Shown here in pieces: positions 58,333-64,000 of a DNA stretch of 64,000 bases (the first letter of the stretch is position 1; every line of letters begins with the position of its first letter). Source of the stretch: Deinococcus cellulosilyticus NBRC 106333 = KACC 11606. GTDB lineage: Bacteria > Deinococcota > Deinococci > Deinococcales > Deinococcaceae. The stretch lies in contig NZ_BJXB01000025.1 in NCBI RefSeq assembly GCF_007990775.1, positions 1-64,000 on the forward strand, given 5' to 3'. A program made the translations under genes and the position numbers. The notes under the pieces were generated by a model, which was given only the letters and a program-made list of their open reading frames with translations, was not told where the DNA came from and did no database searches.

Positions 58333-58426
58333 GCCTGTTTTCATTCACCAGTGCGTAAAAATCGCCTGACTGTGAAGACAGCAGGATCAAGTTGATGTGG
58401 AGGTCTGCACCCAAGGAGCATTCCTC

Positions 58427-59254
58427 TTGCGTTATGACGATTACCCCGACACCCGGGAAAAATTCAGAAAAAACAACGTCCGCAAAATTTCCAGCAAACG
58501 CCGCATTTCCGACCTGACCGAACACAAGGAGAAGAACACCTCTCTGGACAAGTTCGCAGACCCTGCCTTGCAGGAGCTCTTCGAGCGCGGGTTCATTCAG
58601 GACGTGATCTGGCAGCTTCAACAGGGCAAGGAAGCCACCGTGTATGTCGCCACCTCCGAGCAGGGTCTGGTGGCTGTGAAGGTCTATGCTGACATCCGTG
58701 CCCGTTCCTTCAAAAACGACAGCCTGTACCGTGAAGGGCGTTACATCGGAGATGCCCGCATCGAGAAGGCCATTCAGGACCGCACCAACGCCGGCATCAA
58801 CGCCCAGCTGGTGCTGTGGGTGGAGCAGGAATTCATGGAACTGCATTCCCTGCACCACAATGGCATCGCTGTGCCAAAGCCCATTGCCCGCAACGCCAAC
58901 GTGATCATCATGGAGTTCATCGGGACGGAAGATGGGGCCGCACCTCGCCTTTCAGACCTGCATCTCTCAAAAGAGGACGCCAGGAGCGCCTTTGAACAGG
59001 CAAAACACATCCTGATGGGCTTTGCAAAACTGGGCCGGGTGCATGGAGACTTCTCCACCTTCAACCTGCTGTGGCATGAAGGGAAAGTGTACGCCATCGA
59101 CTTCCCCCAGATGATCCGTTTCCGGGAGAACCCGCAGGCTGAAATCCTGCTCAGACGGGACATCCGGGGGCTCTTGAAAACCTTCCACAAACTGGGCATT
59201 GTGGCCGAAGAAGAGGCCCTGTACCGCGAAGTGCTGCGTCAGGTTCCCAGATAA
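58427..59254 (+). CDS. RIO-type serine protein kinase
   Basis: A 275-aa protein. ATP-binding lobe GKEATVYVATSEQGLVAVKVY with the Lys in AVKVY, hinge IIMEFIGTEDGAA, catalytic loop VHGDFSTFNLLW (HGDFSxxN) and metal motif YAIDFPQ, all diagnostic of RIO kinases. Eukaryotic and archaeal RIO proteins mature small ribosomal subunits; bacterial members are less studied. The start is TTG 58427, because AAGGAG lies 8 nt upstream; GTG 58397 would add ten residues without a ribosome-binding site. A strong terminator follows. Confidence 0.88.
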   Translation: MRYDDYPDTREKFRKNNVRKISSKRRISDLTEHKEKNTSLDKFADPALQELFERGFIQDVIWQLQQGKEATVYVATSEQGLVAVKVYADIRARSFKNDSLYREGRYIGDARIEKAIQDRTNAGINAQLVLWVEQEFMELHSLHHNGIAVPKPIARNANVIIMEFIGTEDGAAPRLSDLHLSKEDARSAFEQAKHILMGFAKLGRVHGDFSTFNLLWHEGKVYAIDFPQMIRFRENPQAEILLRRDIRGLLKTFHKLGIVAEEEALYREVLRQVPR

Positions 59255-59264
59255 TGCCTGATCC

Positions 59265-59307
59265 ATGATCCCTCTCCTGCTGCAATGGAGAGGGGTCATG
59301 TTCTTTG
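59265..59307 (+). terminator. Terminator of the RIO kinase gene
   Basis: A 13-bp stem ATGATCCCTCTCC / GGAGAGGGGTCAT (one T:G), then GTTCTTT. Confidence 0.8.
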
Positions 59308-59380
59308 GTGGAATCTCATGAAAGAAATCCGCTGCAGGCAAACATCTACACCACCTGTCACCTCAGCATTTTCTCTTCAC

Positions 59381-59406
59381 GAAAACGCTTTCATGTGATG
59401 TAAAAT
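59381..59406 (+). promoter_or_regulatory. LacI-type operator and -10 box of the glycosidase gene
   Basis: GAAAACGCTTTC (59381-59392) is a near-palindrome with the CG centre typical of LacI/GalR operators. TAAAAT (59401-59406) is the probable -10. Carbohydrate-responsive control of the glycosidase is likely (inference). Confidence 0.45.
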
Positions 59407-59425
59407 GGGTTTCAAAGGAAAACCC

Positions 59426-60709
59426 ATGCCCAGAAAACCTCTGAATCCGATCAAGACGGCTGCTGTCTCTCTTGGCCTGCTGCTCAGCAGCATGAGTTTG
59501 GCCCAGGCCGTGACCTTCCAGCTCGAAAACGCTGGCACGACCCTTCACCCCGATCAGGTGCGGGGGTACAACTTCGGCAACTTCATGAATGTGGTGGAAT
59601 TCCTCAAGGACTTCCAGAACCTGCAACCTGCAGTGATCCGCTTTCCCGCAGGAAACATCGGGGATGAGCGCAATTTTCTGGAAGCAGATTTTGCGGGCCT
59701 GAAGAACAACTGGCTGCTGCTGCAGAAACCCAAAGTGGTGATCCAGACCCGTGTTTTTGCAAGGCCCGATGAAAAAGGTGCCCTGAACACTCCAGAAGAT
59801 GCCGCCAACATGGTCAGGGCACTCCAGGCTGCAGAAATTCCTGTGTGGTACTGGGAAATCGGCAACGAGCCTGACCTGTATTCTGTGAACCGGGGCGACC
59901 CCAGCTGGACCCCTGAAAAGTACTGTGACACCTTCCGTGCCCAGCGGGAAGCCATGCTGAAAGTCGATCCCACCATCAAGTTCGTGGGGCCCAGCATCTC
60001 CGGAGCAGGGAACCGCTTCTTTGTGGAAGGCTTTGTGAAGAAATGTGGGGACATCGTGGATGTGCTGAGCTGGCACCAGTACCCCACCGACGGCACGGCC
60101 ACAGATGAAGCCGCTCTTGCCAGCGTTCAGGGGGTCAGTGATGATCTGGAGTTCTACAAGAACCTCTGGAAAGACCCCGTGCGCAACCCTCTGGGACACC
60201 AGCGCAAGATCGAACTGGGCATGACCGAACTGGGCCTCAGCTGGCGCTCTCCCAGCTACCGTCACCTGGCCGATCAGGTGGCTGCACTGTGGGCCACCGA
60301 AACCATCCTGCGCCTGGCCGAGGGAGGCATGACCCTGATCAATTACTTCTCCCTGCAGGGCACCCAGGGTCACGGTCTGATCGGGGACGATTACACCTAC
60401 CGCCCCACCTTCTATTCTTTCAACCTGATCAAGGACTTTTATGGCAACAGCCTGAAAGTGACGACCAGCAACCCTGCCCTGTGGCCCCATGCAGTGGAAA
60501 GGGACGGCAAACTGCAACTGCTGGTCATGAACACCAGCACTGCACCGATTGCTGCCAGCACCGATCTGGCAGGCTGGAAACTGTCTGAAGCTGTGGGATT
60601 CACCGAAAAAACAGTGAAAGACGAAGAGGACCTGGTCCAGTTCCCCCTGAACAGCACACTGGATCTGCCTGCAAGGTCTTTTGTGAAACTGACCTACCAG
60701 AAACCCTGA
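59426..60709 (+). CDS. Secreted clan GH-A glycoside hydrolase
   Basis: A 427-aa protein with a signal peptide (MPRKPLNPIKTAAVSLGLLL, cleavage near SLAQA). The TIM-barrel shows the acid/base Asn-Glu pair in WYWEIGNEPDL after beta-4 and a probable nucleophile Glu in LGMTELGLSW, then TLINYFSLQG. A C-terminal beta-sandwich is suggested by the last 90 residues (LQLLVMNTSTAPIAAS). The layout resembles GH51/GH39/GH79-like exo-enzymes; the exact family and substrate are uncertain. ATG 59426 is chosen for AAAGGA at good spacing. Confidence 0.82.
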   Translation: MPRKPLNPIKTAAVSLGLLLSSMSLAQAVTFQLENAGTTLHPDQVRGYNFGNFMNVVEFLKDFQNLQPAVIRFPAGNIGDERNFLEADFAGLKNNWLLLQKPKVVIQTRVFARPDEKGALNTPEDAANMVRALQAAEIPVWYWEIGNEPDLYSVNRGDPSWTPEKYCDTFRAQREAMLKVDPTIKFVGPSISGAGNRFFVEGFVKKCGDIVDVLSWHQYPTDGTATDEAALASVQGVSDDLEFYKNLWKDPVRNPLGHQRKIELGMTELGLSWRSPSYRHLADQVAALWATETILRLAEGGMTLINYFSLQGTQGHGLIGDDYTYRPTFYSFNLIKDFYGNSLKVTTSNPALWPHAVERDGKLQLLVMNTSTAPIAASTDLAGWKLSEAVGFTEKTVKDEEDLVQFPLNSTLDLPARSFVKLTYQKP

Positions 60710-60721
60710 CCTTCCTTGAAA

Positions 60722-60756
60722 ACACAGGACCTGCTTTTCAAGGGCAGATCCTGTGT
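60722..60756. terminator. Hairpin between convergent glycosidase and dehydratase genes
   Basis: ACACAGGA / TCCTGTGT, 8 bp with a 19-nt loop, no clear T run. Confidence 0.35.
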
Positions 60757-60760
60757 GGCT

Positions 60761-61684
60761 TCATTCTGGAAGCCAGTTGCCTCCACACACAAACAGCGCC
60801 AGACGTTCAGGCAGGTGGAAATGTTCCAGCACAGCGGCCAGTGGGAGTGCTGCTGTGGGCTCCACCACCTGTTTCAGGTGTCGCATCATCAGGTGCTGGG
60901 CCTGCAAGATGGTTTCCTCCTGCACGGTCAGGATGTCATCCACCAGACGCTGCATCACCGGAAAAGTCAACACACCAGGAGACATTGGGCGCACTGCGTC
61001 TGCCAGGGTCTCTGGTGGAGCAGCAAGCGAGACCCTTCTTCCAGCACGGAGGCTCTGCTGGGCGTCATTGCCAAGCTCTGGTTCGACGCCAATCACCTGG
61101 GTGTCAGGCCACAGGCTCTTGAGGACCGTGGCGATGCCACTGATCATGCCCCCTCCACCCACAGCCACCAGAACGGCATCTGGAGCCTCCATCTGGCCTA
61201 TGAGTTCCAGGGCCTGCGTGCCCTGGCCGGCCATCACCTGCAGGTTTTCATAGGCATGGATGAAAGTGAACCCGGTCTGGTCCATGAGCTCCTGCACCTT
61301 CTGATCGGCATTCAGGTGGGTCACGCCTGCATCCACCACCGTGGCCCCATATGAACGCACCGCCTGCTTTTTGACCTCGCTGGCATCCTCATACATCACC
61401 ACCGTGCAGGGAAGGCCCAGGGTGCGTGCAGCAAAAGCCACCCCCTGTGCATGGTTGCCACTGGAACGGGTCAAGAGGCCACGGGGAGCCTGGAGTTGCA
61501 GGGCGGCATTCATGGCTCCCCTGACCTTGAAGCTCCCGGTCTTCTGCAGGTGCTCTGCTTTGAAGAACAGCTTCCTGCCACACAGCAGGTTGAGGGTCTC
61601 AGAGGACAGCACAGGTGTGCGGTGCACATGGGGCTTCAGGCGTAGAGCAGCTTCCTGGATGTCTTGCAAGCGGATGGTTTCCAA
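60761..61684 (-). CDS. Threonine/serine dehydratase, PLP-dependent
   Basis: A 307-aa fold type II PLP enzyme: the Schiff-base Lys in KTGSFKVRGAMNAA, phosphate loop VGGGGMISGIA and SSGNHAQGVAFAA. It deaminates L-threonine or L-serine to the 2-oxo acid. It lacks the C-terminal ACT regulatory domains of biosynthetic IlvA, so it is of the short catabolic TdcB type. The divergent LysR gene 133 bp away is the likely regulator. Confidence 0.9.
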   Translation of the reverse strand: METIRLQDIQEAALRLKPHVHRTPVLSSETLNLLCGRKLFFKAEHLQKTGSFKVRGAMNAALQLQAPRGLLTRSSGNHAQGVAFAARTLGLPCTVVMYEDASEVKKQAVRSYGATVVDAGVTHLNADQKVQELMDQTGFTFIHAYENLQVMAGQGTQALELIGQMEAPDAVLVAVGGGGMISGIATVLKSLWPDTQVIGVEPELGNDAQQSLRAGRRVSLAAPPETLADAVRPMSPGVLTFPVMQRLVDDILTVQEETILQAQHLMMRHLKQVVEPTAALPLAAVLEHFHLPERLALFVCGGNWLPE

Positions 61685-61817
61685 AGTGGACCTCTTTCTT
61701 AGACAGAGAAGTGGGTTCTGCAGGATGTCCAGATCAGACTGCAGCTGAAATCAAAGGTGAGAAGCCTGTCAACACAGGCCAGGAAGTGCTGCAGATGTCC
61801 TGGCCTAAACTGAAAAG

Positions 61818-62750
61818 ATGAAACTGTACCAGCTGCGGGCCCTTGTTGCAGTGGCAGACACCGGAAGCCTGTCCAGAGCTGCACAGCGGTTGCAGGTCTC
61901 CCAGTCTTCGATCAGTGAGGCCATTCAGGCCCTGGAGCGGCACCACCAGAACCAGCTTGTGGCCCGTGGTTCTCAGGGGTCCCGCATGACTCCACTCGGA
62001 GCCCAGGTGGTGAAGCATGCCCGTGTGGCCTTGCAAGCCCTGGACAGCATCGATCAGGAGGTGGCCCTGCATTCCGGCCAGTTGCAGGGGGTCTTGCGCA
62101 TTTCCACCTTTCGCAGCATCACCAGTCAGCTCATGCCTGCAGTGATGGCCCGGCTGAAACAACTGCACTCTGGCATCCAGCTGGACCTGATGGAGTGCAC
62201 CATCTGTTATGAAGAAACCCTGCTTGCCCCTCTGCATGAAGGAAAAGCCGATCTGGCCTTCATCCCAAATGGTGAAGCCGCAGGGCTGGATGCCTGGACC
62301 ATCCTGCAAGATCCCTTTGTGGCCCTGGTGCCTGAAAGCTGGAGCCTGCGAGAACGTCTGCATCCTGCAGATCTGCAAGGCAGGGTGCTGATCACCACCA
62401 GAGACTGTGACTGCACCCTGCGCATCGAAAGGTACCTGCTTGAGCACCAGATCAAGCCTGCTGAAACCATCCGTGTGCAAGAGGACCTCACCATGTACAA
62501 CATGGTCCGGGAGGGCATCGGAGCGTGCCTCACGGGTCGCTTTGCCCTGGATTATCAGCCTGCACACACCAGGGTTCTGCCACTGGCCTGTGCGCTGCAC
62601 CGCAACATCCGTCTGGTCCTGCGTCCAGAGGGACGGGATGTTCCCATCATCCAGCAGTTTCTGCAGGTCTTCCAGACCGTCCTGAACGACGCTCCTTTTG
62701 CTGTGCTGGAACGGTCCTCTGCTGCACTGGAAATGCACTTCAGACCCTGA
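61818..62750 (+). CDS. LysR family transcriptional regulator
   Basis: A 310-aa protein. N-terminal winged helix (LYQLRALVAVADTGSLSRAAQ, then VSQSSISEAIQALERHHQNQLVAR) and a C-terminal substrate-binding domain (GVLRISTFRSITSQLMPAVM and HEGKADLAFIPNGEAAG). It is divergent from the threonine dehydratase, the classic LysR arrangement, so that gene is the probable target with its substrate as inducer. Confidence 0.93.
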   Translation: MKLYQLRALVAVADTGSLSRAAQRLQVSQSSISEAIQALERHHQNQLVARGSQGSRMTPLGAQVVKHARVALQALDSIDQEVALHSGQLQGVLRISTFRSITSQLMPAVMARLKQLHSGIQLDLMECTICYEETLLAPLHEGKADLAFIPNGEAAGLDAWTILQDPFVALVPESWSLRERLHPADLQGRVLITTRDCDCTLRIERYLLEHQIKPAETIRVQEDLTMYNMVREGIGACLTGRFALDYQPAHTRVLPLACALHRNIRLVLRPEGRDVPIIQQFLQVFQTVLNDAPFAVLERSSAALEMHFRP

Positions 62751-62891
62751 GACCCCTGCCATCTTTCCCCTCCTGCTTCTGAACTTCAGCCTAGTCTGCA
62801 ACAGACCTGGAAACCATCGGGGGTGGTGTTCAGATGGAAGCAGGGGATCGGCAACACCTGTACCCTGCAAACTGCGCCCTGATGGCTGCCC

Positions 62892-62897
62892 TACAAT
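62892..62897 (+). promoter_or_regulatory. -10 box of a probable leaderless transcript
   Basis: TACAAT seven nt before the ATG at 62905, with no Shine-Dalgarno. Confidence 0.5.
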
Positions 62898-62904
62898 GCA
62901 GAGC

Positions 62905-63831
62905 ATGCGCATTATGGGAATTGATGTGTCACCTGACCTCCTGAACCGCTGGAGGAACATTTTTGTTTTTCCAGATGAACCTGTTTTCTTCACTGAAACT
63001 TCGCTGGAACTGGGAAAGGACCTTCAGCCCCAGCCCAGAACCCGCCGGGGAGACCTCAATTATGCGGATGCCTACCAGACCTACCATGTGGGAGCACACG
63101 CAAGTCATCTGGCCTGCTGTCTGCCTGAGGCCATACGCCACCATGCACACCACAACAAGATCATGCAGGTTCAGCATGAACTGGGCAGAGGCCAGATTTA
63201 CACGCTGGCATGGGTGGAGCAGCTTTTTGGAAGCCTTCCTGCACCTCTAATACAGGATGTCTTTGAGACCTCACAGGGAAAGCATGTGGCCCTGAGGCAC
63301 GACGCATGGCACAACCTGACCCCTGAAGAGCAAAACATCTGGATGTCCGCCTGCATCGAGCAAGACCGTGAAAGCTGCCTCTCCTCCACCCTGCCAGAGG
63401 CCCTCTGGGAAAAGATTGCCCTCCACTGTGGACCACATGTGCGTGCCCTGGCAGGTACCTTCAGTGCTGAGAGCGGCCCCAACTGCCTGGCCACCACTCT
63501 GGCTCCCCTGTTGCATGGGCAGGCTGAGGTCTCAGAGGTGCAAAACACCTGGCTGCATCCAGAGCCTTTCCTGTCCGGTCTCCACGCTGCAGGTTTTCAT
63601 CCCACAGAAACACCTCCAGAGTTCCCTGATCCTTGCAGTGTTCTGGTTTTTCTGGACCCAAAAGGCAACCTGCAGCATGCCTGCCTGTACCTTGCAGAAG
63701 GTCTGGTGCTGAACAAAGACGCCCAGGGCTGGTTCACCCCCAGACAGGTCCGGACCCTGGACTCCATTCTGAAATCCTGGTTGCATCCGGGATGGACCCT
63801 GCAGGCCTATCGCAAAGCGGAACGTGCATGA
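62905..63831 (+). CDS. Uncharacterised protein with possible NlpC/P60-like Cys-His motif
   Basis: A 308-aa cytoplasmic-looking protein. The N-terminal two thirds match nothing I know; it contains an unusual His cluster (AIRHHAHHNKIMQ). The last 100 residues show SGPNCLATTLAPLL, then NLQHACLYLAEGLVLNKD and TPRQVRTLDSILKSW. This is the Cys, His and GDG-like spacing seen in NlpC/P60 amidases, with the catalytic Cys and His plausible. The family call is tentative. The ATG is chosen because TACAAT lies 7 nt upstream; ATG 62896 is also in frame. Confidence 0.65.
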   Translation: MRIMGIDVSPDLLNRWRNIFVFPDEPVFFTETSLELGKDLQPQPRTRRGDLNYADAYQTYHVGAHASHLACCLPEAIRHHAHHNKIMQVQHELGRGQIYTLAWVEQLFGSLPAPLIQDVFETSQGKHVALRHDAWHNLTPEEQNIWMSACIEQDRESCLSSTLPEALWEKIALHCGPHVRALAGTFSAESGPNCLATTLAPLLHGQAEVSEVQNTWLHPEPFLSGLHAAGFHPTETPPEFPDPCSVLVFLDPKGNLQHACLYLAEGLVLNKDAQGWFTPRQVRTLDSILKSWLHPGWTLQAYRKAERA

Positions 63832-63835
63832 AAGA

Positions 63836-63859
63836 AACCGCCCAGAGTTCTGGGCGGTT
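63836..63859. terminator. Bidirectional terminator near the right edge
   Basis: An 11-bp stem AACCGCCCAGA / TCTGGGCGGTT, loop GT. On the minus strand it is followed by TCTTT. Confidence 0.7.
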
Positions 63860-63873
63860 GAGTGTGGGTGGGT

Positions 63874-64000
63874 TTAACGTCTGTTGCGTTTGATGGGCAC
63901 AGTGGCTCGCATCGGAGCCGGACGGGAGTTGTTCTGGTCCAGAGCTTTGAACCCGAGGTAAAATGCGTAGATCGCAAGAGCAGAGAGCAGCAGAAGCAGC
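63874..64000 (-). CDS. 3' end of a small membrane protein gene (truncated by window edge)
   Basis: The last 41 codons of a minus-strand frame: a hydrophobic helix (LLLLLSALAIYAFYLGFKAL) followed by a basic tail (MRATVPIKRNRR) and TAA. The start is outside the window. The family cannot be named. Confidence 0.6.
   Translation of the reverse strand, partial: LLLLLSALAIYAFYLGFKALDQNNSRPAPMRATVPIKRNRR

Noticed and set aside
58142..58369. 75-codon frame upstream of the RIO kinase
   Set aside because: Cys/His/Pro-rich translation without a ribosome-binding site; the shorter frame at 58252 has a better initiation signal.

Overview
The window looks like a chromosomal segment of a Deinococcus species, probably one of the less GC-rich lineages. 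The evidence is the Ro60 orthologue Rsr with its Y-RNA locus, Deinococcus-type BamA, HflX and IF3 sequences, a NrtR-type Nudix regulator, and many TATAAT-like -10 boxes 5-8 nt upstream of start codons (leaderless mRNAs). Genus-level placement is inference from protein character; no 16S rRNA gene is present. Coding density is high, gene order is chromosomal, and no phage, integrase or transposase was seen.

Layout. 1-4.2 kb: a TetR regulator divergent from a cytochrome P450, then a lipoprotein, a small membrane protein and a metallophosphoesterase. 4.3-8.3 kb: an MBL hydrolase, then a phosphate-signalling block (PhoB-like regulator, PhoR-like kinase, PhoU, PstS-like binding protein). 8.3-11.9 kb: an alcohol dehydrogenase, a long-chain acyl-CoA ligase and a lone receiver-domain protein. 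12-22.6 kb: a class A penicillin-binding protein followed by an almost complete System I cytochrome c maturation cluster (thioredoxin-like, ccdA, ccmABCDEFGH), a CcmI-like TPR protein fused to a cytochrome c domain, and a Rieske protein. 22.6-28.7 kb: EamA exporter, BamA, Nudix hydrolase, recR-ybaB and NrtR. 29-33.5 kb: infC, probably starting at AUU, separated from rpmI-rplT by an opposing block (RNA methyltransferase, kinase-like protein, His/Arg-rich mini-protein). 33.5-36.6 kb: UPF0303, Gfo/Idh/MocA oxidoreductase, pyrF and a secreted protein.

36.9-40.1 kb is the exceptional region. rsr is preceded on the same strand by a dense RNA array. Its promoter-proximal end holds five tRNA-shaped genes that each carry a Ro-binding-type hairpin in the anticodon region. 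Three of these would become perfect tRNA-Leu(UAA), tRNA-Ile(GAU) and tRNA-Asn(GUU) anticodon arms if 65-73 nt were removed between positions 28 and 29. The other two have no anticodon loop. Next come an uninterrupted tRNA-Ala(UGC), three RNAs with ordinary Y-RNA architecture and one further capped helix, then rsr. A 22-nt motif resembling the Y-RNA Ro-binding strand occurs nine times. This is either a family of circularly permuted Y RNAs built on tRNA bodies or a set of tRNA genes with Y-RNA-like introns, apparently co-transcribed with the Ro60 protein.

40.2-64 kb: two CAP-domain lipoproteins; a thiolase / YciI / 3-hydroxyacyl-CoA dehydrogenase operon; DUF456, glutaredoxin-like, lgt, glmU and tatA; a radical SAM/SPASM protein; tatC; a chorismate mutase-DAHP synthase; a TRAP transporter (dctP convergent with dctQM); an AEC carrier; a coiled-coil protein; HflX (apparent AUA start); a RIO-type kinase; a clan GH-A glycosidase; a threonine dehydratase divergent from a LysR regulator; an NlpC/P60-like protein; and a truncated small membrane protein at the right edge. 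Dispersed intergenic repeats include 7-nt-unit arrays, twice arranged as inverted pairs about 165 bp apart, and GTAGGGGCG palindromes.
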